Source: Microbacterium protaetiae (GTDB lineage Bacteria; Actinomycetota; Actinomycetes; Actinomycetales; Microbacteriaceae). Taken from it: a DNA stretch of 64,000 nucleotides. The stretch spans positions 2,170,001 through 2,234,000 of the forward strand of contig NZ_CP035494.1 in NCBI RefSeq assembly GCF_004135285.1, read 5' to 3'. Numbering within the stretch: position 1 is the first letter of the stretch; each line of letters begins with the position of its first letter. Below are positions 1 to 8,355 of this stretch, piece after piece. A model generated the notes under the pieces. The model ran no database searches and was not told where the DNA came from. It worked only from the letters and a program-made list of their open reading frames with translations. The translations under genes and the position numbers were made by a program.

Positions 1-1
1 G

Positions 2-1501
2 CAGCTGTTCATCACCCGATTGTTGGGCTCGTTCGGCGTCATCGTGGGCATCTTCCTCTTGATGGTGCTGGGCATGCCCGCGTCCAACATGAGCATGTCG
101 ATGTACACGATGCCGGCCTTCTATCGGTTCCTGCACGGGTTCCTGGCGATGCCGGCCATCGGCGAGTCGATGAGATCGGTGCTGTACTTCGGCGGCACCA
201 ATCTCACCGGCCACCTTCTCGTGCTGGCGGTCGGCGCGGTCGCCGGCCTCACGGCCACGGCCATCTGGGACGCGACACGCGGCCGCCGGCACCCGGAGGG
301 CGTGCCGATGGATGTCAACGTCGCCTCGCTGCACGGCGGCCGTCGACCGAAGAAGGCGTTCTGGCGTTACTTCTCCCTCGCGATCTTCCCGCTGACCATG
401 GTCGCGATGATGCTCACCTGCATGCTCGGCGCCATGCACCAGCCGGCCCCGAGAGACATGCCGGTCGCCGTCGTGGGGGCCACCACCGAGCAGGCCGAGC
501 AGACCATCGGCGGTCTCGAGAAGAACATGGGCGACATGTTCGAGTTCACGCCGTACACGACTGACGACACCGATGAGGTCCACGACCTCGTCGAGGGGCG
601 CGACCTGGTCGCAGCCCTCGTGCTGCCGTCGCAGACCAGTCCCGAGTTCACGCTCGTGGCCAACCAGGCCGGCAGCCCCAGCGCCTACCAGATGGCGGTG
701 CGGGTGTTCACCCAGGTCGCCGAGGGGCAGCAGATGTCGCTCCAGGTCGACGACATCGCACCGCTGCCCGACCGTGATAGCCAGGGCATCGTCACGATGT
801 ACCTTGCGATGGGCTGGATGCTCGCCGGATTCATGGTCGTCGTCGTCGGGGCGAACGCGGCGCCGGCCACGCGTCCGCTGCGCAAGATGCTGCCGATCAC
901 GGCGGTGTACTCGATGTTCATGGCGGCGGTGCTGTGGCTGATCGCCGCTCCCATCACCGGATCGGTCGACGGACATTTCTGGCAGTTGTGGGGCACCGGG
1001 GCCGTCGCCATCTTCTGCGTCGCGATGTTCGCGATGGTCTTCGAAAGACTGATCGGGATGCTGGCGATCATCCCCGTGGTCGGAACGCTGATGTTCCTGG
1101 GCGTTCCGTCTGCCAATGGACCGTTTTCGATGTACCTGGCCCCGGAGTGGTTCCGCACGCTGCACGACTTCCTGCCGATGCCGGCCGCGGTAGAGGCGGC
1201 ACGGTCGATCCTCTACTTCGACTCCGACGTCCTCGCGCATCATCTGCAGGTGCTCGGCCTGTGGGGTCTGCTGTCCTTGGCGGTGGTGTTCATCATCGAC
1301 GCGCTCAAATCGGTGCGCACCGAGCATGACTTCGGTGAGCTCGCCACCGGACCGAAAGCCGACGACGGACCCACCGCGGGCGAGGCAACGCCCGAGGTGG
1401 AGGGCGAGCCGGCGTTCGAGAACCAGTTCACCCTCGAGGACGAACTCGTGCTCGAGCAGGGAGCAGTCCAGCAGCGGGAGCCCGCCGGCGCCGGGTCGTG
1501 A
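2..1501 (+). CDS. Duplicated ABC-2/YhgE-Pip-like membrane protein, 5' end outside window
   Basis: The reading frame is open to the left edge, so only the C-terminal 499 or so residues are present. The visible part starts inside a membrane module (motifs MYTMPAFYRFLHGFL and SVLYFGGTN), passes a basic cytoplasmic linker (HGGRRPKKAFW), and then enters a second module. That module has one membrane segment, an extracytoplasmic domain of about 110 residues and about five further membrane segments, ending in MYLAPEWFRTLHDFL and SILYFDSD. The two modules are clearly homologous, so the protein is an internal tandem duplication. The architecture (TM, extracytoplasmic domain, TM bundle) resembles YhgE/Pip and DUF3533 proteins and ABC-2 permeases. 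The C-terminal 60 residues are an acidic tail. The transported substrate is unknown. Family assignment is moderate. Confidence 0.6.
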   Translation, partial: QLFITRLLGSFGVIVGIFLLMVLGMPASNMSMSMYTMPAFYRFLHGFLAMPAIGESMRSVLYFGGTNLTGHLLVLAVGAVAGLTATAIWDATRGRRHPEGVPMDVNVASLHGGRRPKKAFWRYFSLAIFPLTMVAMMLTCMLGAMHQPAPRDMPVAVVGATTEQAEQTIGGLEKNMGDMFEFTPYTTDDTDEVHDLVEGRDLVAALVLPSQTSPEFTLVANQAGSPSAYQMAVRVFTQVAEGQQMSLQVDDIAPLPDRDSQGIVTMYLAMGWMLAGFMVVVVGANAAPATRPLRKMLPITAVYSMFMAAVLWLIAAPITGSVDGHFWQLWGTGAVAIFCVAMFAMVFERLIGMLAIIPVVGTLMFLGVPSANGPFSMYLAPEWFRTLHDFLPMPAAVEAARSILYFDSDVLAHHLQVLGLWGLLSLAVVFIIDALKSVRTEHDFGELATGPKADDGPTAGEATPEVEGEPAFENQFTLEDELVLEQGAVQQREPAGAGS

Positions 1502-1504
1502 ACG

Positions 1505-1553
1505 CGAAGGCGTGCACAACCATCGGCCCTACTCGCGGGTGCACACGCCTTCG
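1505..1553. terminator. Long-loop inverted repeat, possible terminator
   Basis: A perfect 10-bp stem (CGAAGGCGTG / CACGCCTTCG) with a 29-nt loop lies between the end of the upstream membrane-protein gene and the end of the convergent histidine phosphatase gene. It has no T tract, so a terminator role is only inferred from position. Confidence 0.35.
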
Positions 1554-1611
1554 GCCCAGCCCTCGCCCGATCCCGCGCGATGCGCCGGTGGCGAGAGGGA
1601 CGGTCATATCT

Positions 1612-2283
1612 TCAACGGCTGACGTCGTCGACAGGCTCTCCGGTTGGGTCGTCCTCGTTCAGTGAGAGCAGCTGCGGGCCGCCGGCGGGGTCGGGCGACC
1701 ACTGGACGAGCTCCCAGCCGTGTTCGTCGCCCTCGAGCTCGACGACGGCGGTGTTGTGCAGCGGCGAATGCTGCAGCAGCTCGGGGTCGAGGCCGTGCAC
1801 CCGCGCGGCGGACCACACGCGGATGGCCGCCCCGTGCGAGAACACCGCCACGCTCTCGCGCGAGAGCGTCGTCGCCCGCGCGATGCTGCGGTCGAATCGG
1901 GTGAAGAACGCGGTGCCGTCGGCGTCGGCCCCCGGCATCCGCACCGCCGTGTCGCCGCGCGCCCACGCGAAGGCCGTCGACACGTACGTGCGCACGGCGC
2001 TCCCGTCTTTGCGCATCTCGAGCTCGGCCGCCTCGATCTCCTGCAGCCCGTCGATCATGACCGGCCGCAGGCCGTGCTCGGCCGCCAGCGGAGCCGCGGT
2101 CTCGACGGTGCGGATCAGCGGCGACACCGCGACGGCATCCACGTCCCGATCACGCAGCGCCGCGGGGATCGCGGCCGCCTGCCGACGTCCCAGTGCGGTC
2201 AGTCCCGGACCGGGTGCGGCGGTGTCGAGCCGTCCCGCGACGTTCGAGAGGGTCTGGCCGTGGCGGATGAGGAAGAGACGCAT
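1612..2283 (-). CDS. Histidine phosphatase family protein (phosphoglycerate mutase-like)
   Basis: A 223-residue protein beginning MRLFLIRHGQT, the RHG signature in which His8 is the phospho-accepting residue. Arg58 in SPLIRT, the acidic EIE near residue 82 and the second catalytic histidine His150 (FSHGAA) complete the active-site set of the histidine phosphatase superfamily. The length matches small cytosolic phosphatases of this family. The substrate cannot be told from sequence: the branch includes sugar-phosphate, nucleotide and alpha-ribazole phosphatases. A GGATGGAGGC stretch upstream gives a plausible Shine-Dalgarno. It is 14 bp from the next reverse-strand gene upstream and may be co-transcribed with the siderophore-interacting protein. 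Confidence 0.85.
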   Translation of the reverse strand: MRLFLIRHGQTLSNVAGRLDTAAPGPGLTALGRRQAAAIPAALRDRDVDAVAVSPLIRTVETAAPLAAEHGLRPVMIDGLQEIEAAELEMRKDGSAVRTYVSTAFAWARGDTAVRMPGADADGTAFFTRFDRSIARATTLSRESVAVFSHGAAIRVWSAARVHGLDPELLQHSPLHNTAVVELEGDEHGWELVQWSPDPAGGPQLLSLNEDDPTGEPVDDVSR

Positions 2284-2297
2284 GCCTCCATCCTCAC

Positions 2298-3098
2298 CTA
2301 CCCCGCTTTGCCGACCTTCCAGTAGCCGGTGAACGAGATGCGTGATTTCGGAACACCGGATGCCACGAGGTGGCGTCGGCTCTCGGCGACCAGGTGCTGC
2401 TCGCCGGCGAGGTAAGCGTGCACAGAATCGGCACGGTCGGGCACGTAGCCGCGCACTTCGTCGAGTGCGAGCACGCCGGGCCGCTCGTGCGGGTGGGTGC
2501 GGGCCAGCCAGCGCACCTGGATGCCAGCCGGAGCTTCGAGGTCCTGTTGATCCGCGGCATCCGGAACCTCGATGATCGCCACACCGCTTGTCTCAGGGGC
2601 GAGGTCGCGCAGGATGCCCGCGATCGCGGGCAGCGCTGATTCGTCGCCGACGAGCAAGACCGATTCGGTGTCGGCCATCGGATCGAAGCCGCGTCCCTGA
2701 TCGATGAACACGACGCTCTCGCCGGGCTGTGCCCGCTGGGCCCAGGGGCCGGCGATCCCCGCGTCGCCGTGGGCGACGAAGTCGATGTCGAGTTCGCCTG
2801 CGTCGGGGCGGTGCGCGCGGATCGTGTAGTTGCGGAACGGCGGCCGTGTGCCTGACTTCGACGTCAGGTACTTCAGATAGCTGCCGAAGGTGAAGTGCTC
2901 GGGTACCGCGTCGAAATTGGTCTCACCGTCGCTGCGCGGCAGGAAGAGCCGGAACCAGTGGTCGTAACCGCGACGGGGAAGGCGAGCGAGGTCGTCGCCG
3001 CGCAGCGTGACACGCACCATGTGCGGCGTGATGCGCTCGGTGCGGGCGACCTCGGCCCGATACAGTCCGGTGATCTTGCGGCCGTCACTGAATCCCAT
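2298..3098 (-). CDS. Siderophore-interacting protein (FAD-dependent ferric-siderophore reductase)
   Basis: A 266-residue SIP-family flavoreductase. The N-terminal half is an FAD-binding barrel (about residues 12-130) with the flavin-contact motif FRNYTIR. The C-terminal half is an NAD(P)H-binding-like domain (about 140-260) with LLVGDESALPAI and the family C-terminal SFTGYWKVG. Such proteins reduce ferric siderophores in the cytosol to release iron. An iron-box operator lies about 20 bp upstream of the start codon, which supports an iron-uptake role and repression by an IdeR/DtxR protein in iron-replete cells. No siderophore transporter is adjacent in this window. Confidence 0.9.
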   Translation of the reverse strand: MGFSDGRKITGLYRAEVARTERITPHMVRVTLRGDDLARLPRRGYDHWFRLFLPRSDGETNFDAVPEHFTFGSYLKYLTSKSGTRPPFRNYTIRAHRPDAGELDIDFVAHGDAGIAGPWAQRAQPGESVVFIDQGRGFDPMADTESVLLVGDESALPAIAGILRDLAPETSGVAIIEVPDAADQQDLEAPAGIQVRWLARTHPHERPGVLALDEVRGYVPDRADSVHAYLAGEQHLVAESRRHLVASGVPKSRISFTGYWKVGKAG

Positions 3099-3119
3099 GC
3101 CTCGCCCTTCGTCGCTGAT

Positions 3120-3138
3120 TATGGTTAGGCTAACCTAC
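3120..3138. promoter_or_regulatory. DtxR/IdeR-type iron box
   Basis: The 15-bp core GGTTAGGCTAACCTA matches the DtxR/IdeR operator consensus at every position, and the 19-bp window matches at 16 positions. It sits just upstream of the siderophore-interacting protein gene on the reverse strand, where it would overlap the promoter. No regulator of this family is encoded in the window. Confidence 0.85.
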
Positions 3139-3203
3139 ATTTCCTTCCTCGTGCATCCCCGGAGACGGCGATGCTGTCATAGGCAAGGTTCTGCGCCCCG
3201 CCC

Positions 3204-3230
3204 TTCACAGCGCGCCCGATGCGGTAGAAT
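3204..3230 (+). promoter_or_regulatory. Putative promoter for the MFS leader RNA
   Basis: TAGAAT (3225-3230) is a good actinobacterial -10 box. TTCACA lies 15 bp upstream as a weak -35. Transcription would start near 3237, giving a leader of about 100 nt before the MFS start codon. Confidence 0.5.
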
Positions 3231-3231
3231 A

Positions 3232-3334
3232 GAGGTTCGCTCGGCGCCATCAGCCGAGGCGGTCGGGGCGCACGGCGTGCTCGGTCCGAGGCTTGAAACC
3301 TCCGGCATCCTTCACCAGACACCGGAGGTTTTTT
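3232..3334 (+). promoter_or_regulatory. Candidate attenuator in front of the MFS antiporter gene
   Basis: A perfect 10-bp hairpin (left arm 3296-3305, right arm 3322-3331, 16-nt loop) is followed by a run of T up to 3334, the layout of an intrinsic terminator. The right arm contains GGAGG (3324-3328), the only Shine-Dalgarno for the ATG at 3336, so closing the hairpin would both stop transcription and hide the ribosome site. GAGGTT at 3232-3237, at the expected 5' end of the RNA, is complementary to AACCTC (3297-3302) in the left arm and could form a competing antiterminator. A second hairpin, CTCGGC/GCCGAG, lies between them. No leader peptide is evident. The effector is unknown. Confidence 0.6.
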
Positions 3335-3335
3335 C

Positions 3336-4775
3336 ATGCCTGCCCGCACGTCCCCGTCCACCCGCTGGTGGGCTCTCATCGTCCTCGCACTCACCCAGCT
3401 TGTCGTCGTGCTCGACGGCACCATCGTCAACATCGCCCTGCCGCAAGCGCAGGCCGACCTGGGCTTCTCTGACGGGCAGCGCCAGTGGGTCGTCACCGCC
3501 TACGCCCTGGCATTCGGCGCACTTCTTCTGCTCGGCGGACGCATCGCCGATTACTGGGGTCGAAAGCGCACCTACGTCGTCGGCATGATCGGCTTCGGTG
3601 CCGCATCCGCGTTCGGCGGCCTGGCCCAGAGCGGTGCCGAGCTCATCATCGCGCGCGGCCTGCAGGGGGCATTCGCGGCAATGCTGGCCCCGGCGGCGCT
3701 GGCGCTCTTGACCGTCACCTTTCCGTCGGGGCGCGACCGGAACGTCGCCTTCGCCGTGTTCGGCACAGTCGCCGGGGCCGGCGCCGCGGTGGGACTGGTG
3801 CTCGGGGGAGTGCTCACTGAATTCGCCGATTGGCGCTGGTGCTTGCTCGTGAACCTGTTCTTCGTCGTCGTCGGCCTCGTCGGGGCTGCGCTCTTCCTCA
3901 GCGAGAGCCGCGCCGGGGGTGAGAACCGGTATGACTGGCCGGGCGCCGTTGTGGTCACGCTGGGTCTGGGGAGCCTCGTCTACGGCTTCAGTCTCGCCGA
4001 GATCGGCTGGGGCAGCCCGTGGACGATCGGCTTCCTTGCCGCTGGGGTTCTGCTTCTGGTGCTGTTCGTGTGGATCGAGGCGACGGTCGCGCAGCCGCTG
4101 CTGCCGCTGCGGGTGGTCACCGACCGTGTGCGCGGCGGGGCTTTTCTCATTCAGGCCGTCGCCGGCAGTGTCATGATCGGCTCGACCCTGTATCTCACCT
4201 TCCACCTGCAGATAGTGCTGGGCATGCCGGCACTGTGGGCCGGAATCGCGAGCCTGCCGATTCCGCTGGCGACGATGGTCGCGGCGCCGTTCGCGACCCG
4301 GATGCTCTCGAAGATCGGGCCCCGCCCGTTGCTGATCGGCGGCCCGCTCATCGTGGCCGCATCGCTGCTGTATCTCTCGCGGATCACGGCCGACGGCGCG
4401 TACGCGGTCGAGGTATTGCCTGCTCTGATCGTGATGGGCGTCGGGATGGGGTTCATCTTCGTGCCGCTGCAGAACCTCGCCCTCTACGGGGTCGCGCCAC
4501 ACGACGCGGGTGCCGCGTCGGCGACGGCGAACTCGGCGATGCAGATCGGTGGGTCGATCGGGCTGTCGGTGTTCACGGCGATCTACGCTGCCGCCCTCGG
4601 CGGTATGGAGCATGCGGTGGGGGATGCCGCCCAGCTGGCGTCCGCCTATGGCGCGACCTTCGTCGCCGCCGCGATCGGTATGGTGCTGGCCGCCGTCATC
4701 GCCCTGGTGCTGGTGCGCGGCACCAAGGCCCAGGTGATCTCCTCAGAGAAGGATGTGCTCGTGCACGTCGAGTGA
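3336..4775 (+). CDS. DHA2 family (EmrB/QacA-type) MFS drug/proton antiporter
   Basis: A 479-residue protein with 14 predicted membrane segments. It carries the N-terminal DHA2 signature LDGTIVNIALPQAQADLGFS, the motif A loop GGRIADYWGRKRTYV near residues 68-82, and the motif C-like G-rich helix 5 (GTVAGAGAAVGLVLGG). These features mark it as a proton-coupled exporter of drugs or metabolites in the cytoplasmic membrane. The substrate cannot be inferred. It is monocistronic and converges with the aspartyl protease gene 4 bp downstream. Its start lies directly behind the terminator-like hairpin at 3296-3334, suggesting induced expression. Confidence 0.9.
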   Translation: MPARTSPSTRWWALIVLALTQLVVVLDGTIVNIALPQAQADLGFSDGQRQWVVTAYALAFGALLLLGGRIADYWGRKRTYVVGMIGFGAASAFGGLAQSGAELIIARGLQGAFAAMLAPAALALLTVTFPSGRDRNVAFAVFGTVAGAGAAVGLVLGGVLTEFADWRWCLLVNLFFVVVGLVGAALFLSESRAGGENRYDWPGAVVVTLGLGSLVYGFSLAEIGWGSPWTIGFLAAGVLLLVLFVWIEATVAQPLLPLRVVTDRVRGGAFLIQAVAGSVMIGSTLYLTFHLQIVLGMPALWAGIASLPIPLATMVAAPFATRMLSKIGPRPLLIGGPLIVAASLLYLSRITADGAYAVEVLPALIVMGVGMGFIFVPLQNLALYGVAPHDAGAASATANSAMQIGGSIGLSVFTAIYAAALGGMEHAVGDAAQLASAYGATFVAAAIGMVLAAVIALVLVRGTKAQVISSEKDVLVHVE

Positions 4776-4779
4776 GCCG

Positions 4780-5574
4780 TCAGCTCCGGTCGAGGAACCC
4801 CCACATCCGCGCGCGCAGGTCGAAGACCCAATCGGCCTGCGCGATCAGCGGATAACCGATGATCATCGTGAACGGCGGATCGCCGGCGCGGGCCAGCCCC
4901 GCCAACGGCGCCGTGGCCGCCGTCGTCGCCGAGAACCGGCGCTCGCCGATGTGCGCCGGTGCCATGCGCAGTTCGGCCGTCTCGCCCTGATGCCCGTACG
5001 CGTCGGTGCCGGTGCCGGTGGCTCCGGTCGGCGCGAACACTCGTGGATGGGCCGCCGCGAGATCGGCATCGACCACGGTGGTCGAGGCCCCAGTGTCCCA
5101 GATGGCCAGAGCTGCGGCATCCTCCCACTCCACCTCGACCAGCGAATGCCCGCGCGACGACATCGTCAGCGGCCGCCAGCGGTCGATCGCGGCCTGCTCG
5201 TCGAGTTGCAGCACCTGTGCGGACAGCCGCACGCCGACGCGATGCCCGCGCAGCACATCCAAGCCCAGGATCCCCGCAGGAGCGTCGTCGTCGGAGACGT
5301 CGACCACGAGATCGTGGATCTCGATCGTCCCCAGAGTGATCGTGGGCACCCGCGCGTGCCTCGTGTGGGCGGCCGCGCCGAACACCCCGTGCGAACCCGG
5401 ATCCGCGGCGTCGACGGCCCACGCGTCGGTGCGTTCGCTGCGACGGATGCTGCTGCGCGAGGCGCCGGTGTCGAGCAGAAACTCCTCAGCCACGCCGCCG
5501 ACCGACGCCGTCACGAACAACAGCGCCGAGCCCGGGTCGTCGCCGACCCGGATCGAAAGCGGAACGGATGCCAC
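4780..5574 (-). CDS. Single-chain two-domain retropepsin-like aspartyl protease
   Basis: A 264-residue protein starting at GTG (VASVPLSI). The same frame stays open far upstream only as an antisense shadow of the genes beyond. Two homologous halves are visible. Residues 35-38 are DTGA (in FLLDTGASRSS), followed by ILGLDVLRG near 102-110. Residues 160-163 are again DTGA (IWDTGASTTVV), followed by IIGYPLIAQ near 238-246. D-T/S-G-A plus a hydrophobic-hydrophobic-Gly loop is the retropepsin active-site pattern, and retroviral-type enzymes need two such halves, so this chain could form an intact active site as a monomer. There is no signal peptide or membrane segment. It diverges from the lacI-type gene. 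The natural substrate is unknown. Confidence 0.75.
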   Translation of the reverse strand: MASVPLSIRVGDDPGSALLFVTASVGGVAEEFLLDTGASRSSIRRSERTDAWAVDAADPGSHGVFGAAAHTRHARVPTITLGTIEIHDLVVDVSDDDAPAGILGLDVLRGHRVGVRLSAQVLQLDEQAAIDRWRPLTMSSRGHSLVEVEWEDAAALAIWDTGASTTVVDADLAAAHPRVFAPTGATGTGTDAYGHQGETAELRMAPAHIGERRFSATTAATAPLAGLARAGDPPFTMIIGYPLIAQADWVFDLRARMWGFLDRS

Positions 5575-5646
5575 GTGGCCACCATAGGACGGCCGCGTCG
5601 CGCGCGACAGTGGGTGGTGGGTAGGCTGAGAAATGCAGGGGGTGGG

Positions 5647-6654
5647 ATGCGCGCAACGCTCAAGGACGTCGCGGCGCGGGCAGGCGTGTCGGCGAAGACC
5701 GTCTCGAACGTGATCAACGGCAGCGCGATAGTTCGGCCCGAGACGCGTGCACGCGTCGACGCCGCCTTGGCGGATCTCGACTATGTTCCGAACCTGAGTG
5801 CCCGCGGCCTGCGCAACGGGCGCTCCGGAGTCATCGCCCTCGCACTTCCCGATCTGGCCACTCCGTATTCGGCCGAGATGGCGCACGCGTTCGTTGAGGC
5901 GGCCCACGAGCGTGGCTGGGGCGTGCAGATCGAAGAGACCGGGGGCAAGCCCGAGCGCGAGACGACGCTGCTCTCTCGCGCGCGCGCGCGAATGGTGGAT
6001 GGGCTTGTTCTCAACCCGACCGTTGCCGACGAATTCGCGCTCCCCGACGACCCGGCCCAGACTCCGGCGGCGGTGCTGATCGGTGAGGTGGAGCAGAGCC
6101 GGCTCGACCAGATCTGCGTGGACCCTGACCGGGCCGCGTACGACATGGCCACGCTGTTGATCTCGTCGGGTCATCGCCGTATCGCCGTCGTCGGCACAGC
6201 CGTGCAGACGAACACCTTCACTTCGCTGTTGCGTACGCGCGGGTATCGTCGGGCGCTGACCGCCGCCGGTATTCTCCTCGACGATCGACTCGAGATCGGC
6301 TGTGACGATTGGACGCCGCGGGGCGGTGCGGCGGCTGTGTCGGCGTTCCTGGACCGCGAGCCGCTTCCCGAAGCGTTCTTCTGCTTCACCGACACGCTGG
6401 CGATCGGCGTGCTCAGCGAACTGTGGCGACGCGGCATCCGCGTGCCTGGCGAGGTGTCGGTGGCCGGATTCGACGACGTTGCGCACGGCGAGTTCGCGGC
6501 GCCGCCCCTGACGACGGTGTCGTTCGACAAGCGTGTGTTCGCCGATGACGCTCTCGACGTTCTGGCTGCGCGCATCGCCGACCGCAGCGGTCCCACGCAC
6601 GTCGTGACGGTGCCGCATCGGATTGTGGAACGCGACAGCACACGGCCGCGCTGA
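5647..6654 (+). CDS. LacI family transcriptional regulator
   Basis: A 335-residue protein with an N-terminal helix-turn-helix (residues 5-25, LKDVAARAGVSAKTVSNVIN), the hinge helix LSARGLRNGRSG, and a periplasmic-binding-protein-like sugar sensor domain. ATG at 5647 is chosen because the HTH begins at once and a purine-rich stretch precedes it, although the frame is open further upstream. It lies immediately before the arabinofuranosidase gene in the same orientation, so it probably controls arabinan/arabinose genes, possibly including the araDBA-like operon near 28 kb. The inducer is inferred only. Confidence 0.9.
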   Translation: MRATLKDVAARAGVSAKTVSNVINGSAIVRPETRARVDAALADLDYVPNLSARGLRNGRSGVIALALPDLATPYSAEMAHAFVEAAHERGWGVQIEETGGKPERETTLLSRARARMVDGLVLNPTVADEFALPDDPAQTPAAVLIGEVEQSRLDQICVDPDRAAYDMATLLISSGHRRIAVVGTAVQTNTFTSLLRTRGYRRALTAAGILLDDRLEIGCDDWTPRGGAAAVSAFLDREPLPEAFFCFTDTLAIGVLSELWRRGIRVPGEVSVAGFDDVAHGEFAAPPLTTVSFDKRVFADDALDVLAARIADRSGPTHVVTVPHRIVERDSTRPR

Positions 6655-6798
6655 CGGATCAGGCGACCGCAGACCGAAGCGAGGCCGCGGGGCCTTGCGA
6701 CCATTGACCGTCACGCTTTCATTCGCTAGTTCAACGATGTAATAATGGCGAGATCGCGCCGACGGCGCGGCATCCTCACATCCAGAACAAGGAGTCTC

Positions 6799-8340
6799 AT
6801 GACCCGCGCCACCGTCACTCTCGACCGCGACTTCACCGTGGGGCCCGTCCCCCGTCGCCTGTTCGGCTCGTTCGTCGAGCACATGGGCCGCTGCGTCTAC
6901 ACCGGCATCTACGAGCCCGGGCACCCTGCCGGCGACGAGAACGGCTATCGACAGGACGTGCTCGACCTCACCGCCGAGATGGGCGTGAGCATCGTGCGCT
7001 ACCCCGGTGGAAATTTCGTCTCGGGGTACAACTGGGAAGAGGGCGTCGGGCCCGTCGCTGATCGTCCCCGCCGCCTCGACGGCGCATGGCACACCATTGA
7101 GTCCAACGCGTTCGGCCTGCACGAGTTCGTCGGGTGGGCCCGAAAGGCCGACGTCGAAATCATGGAGGCGGTCAACCTCGGCACCCGCGGAGTGGATGCC
7201 GCTCGCGCGCTGGTCGAGTATGCGAATCACCCCGGCGGAACCGCGCTCAGCGACCTGCGTCGGAGTAACGGCGCCGAGGAACCGTTCAACATCAAGCTGT
7301 GGTGCCTGGGCAACGAGATGGACGGCCCGTGGCAGATCGGCCACAAGACCGCCGACGAGTACGGCCGGCTCGCGCAGGAGGCAGGCAAGGCCATGCGCCT
7401 GGTCGACCCGTCGATCGAACTTGTCGTCTGCGGCAGCTCGAGCAGCGGTATGCCGACGTTCGGGGAGTGGGAGCGGATAGTGCTCGACCACACCTACGAC
7501 GTCGCCGACTACATTTCGTTGCACGCCTACTACGAGGAGAAAGATGGGGATGCCGCGAGCTTCCTTGCCTCGGCGGTGGACATGGACCACTTCATCGAGT
7601 CGGTCATCGCCACTGCCGACGCGGTGCGCGCACAGCGAAAGGCGACCAAGCGCATCAACCTGTCGTTCGACGAATGGAACGTCTGGTACCAGACCGCGCG
7701 CGACGGCGACGACATGCCCGCCACGATCGAAGCGCGTGGCATCTGGCAGGAACACCCGCGCATCATCGAGGACGAATACAACGTGACCGATGCCGTCGTG
7801 GTCGGCACGCTGCTGAACTCGTTGCTGCGCCACGGCGATCGGGTGGCGATCGCCAACCAAGCCCAGTTGGTGAACGTGATAGCCCCGATTCGCAGCGAAG
7901 AGGGCGGCCCGGCCTGGCGGCAGAGCATCTTCTGGCCGTTCGCGCGCATGGCGCAGTTTGCGCAGGGCGAGATCCTGAATGCGCGCATCCGATCGGATCA
8001 GTACGCGACGCAGCGCTTCGGCGATGTCGACGTCGTCGACACGAGCGCGACATGGGATGCCGCCACCGGCCGCGTGGCATTGTTCGTGGCGAACCGCGGA
8101 CTGGACGACGCGGCCGAGGTGACTGTGCGGCTGCACGGGCTCGCGCCCACGCGCGTGGAGCGCGCCGAGGTGCTGACGATTCCGGAAGGTGGCGACCGTC
8201 TCGCGAGCAACACCGTCGACGATGCAGAGAACGTGGGTCTGGTTGCGCTGGAGGGCGTCGCACTCGACGGTGACACGCTCACCCTCTCGCTGCCTCCGCT
8301 GTCGTGGGGGTGGATGCTCGTCGAGGCATCCCCGCGCTGA
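6799..8340 (+). CDS. abfA: GH51 alpha-L-arabinofuranosidase
   Basis: A 513-residue glycoside hydrolase family 51 enzyme. The acid/base glutamate is Glu173 in CLGNEMDGPW and the nucleophile is Glu292 in SFDEWNVWY, both in their usual (beta/alpha)8-barrel context. The C-terminal 140 residues form the family beta-sandwich domain. It releases terminal L-arabinofuranose from arabinan, arabinoxylan or oligosaccharides. There is no signal peptide, so it acts on imported oligosaccharides in the cytosol. The start is fixed by AAGGAG at 6789-6794. It follows the LacI gene and precedes the alditol oxidase. A TTGACC box near 6706 could be the -35 element. Confidence 0.95.
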   Translation: MTRATVTLDRDFTVGPVPRRLFGSFVEHMGRCVYTGIYEPGHPAGDENGYRQDVLDLTAEMGVSIVRYPGGNFVSGYNWEEGVGPVADRPRRLDGAWHTIESNAFGLHEFVGWARKADVEIMEAVNLGTRGVDAARALVEYANHPGGTALSDLRRSNGAEEPFNIKLWCLGNEMDGPWQIGHKTADEYGRLAQEAGKAMRLVDPSIELVVCGSSSSGMPTFGEWERIVLDHTYDVADYISLHAYYEEKDGDAASFLASAVDMDHFIESVIATADAVRAQRKATKRINLSFDEWNVWYQTARDGDDMPATIEARGIWQEHPRIIEDEYNVTDAVVVGTLLNSLLRHGDRVAIANQAQLVNVIAPIRSEEGGPAWRQSIFWPFARMAQFAQGEILNARIRSDQYATQRFGDVDVVDTSATWDAATGRVALFVANRGLDDAAEVTVRLHGLAPTRVERAEVLTIPEGGDRLASNTVDDAENVGLVALEGVALDGDTLTLSLPPLSWGWMLVEASPR

Positions 8341-8355
8341 TGGGATGATGGGGGC

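Noticed and set aside
3312..4613. A long reverse-strand frame opposite the MFS antiporter.
   Set aside because: It is a low-complexity charged translation (RR, HH, DD runs) antisense to a well-supported 14-TM protein.
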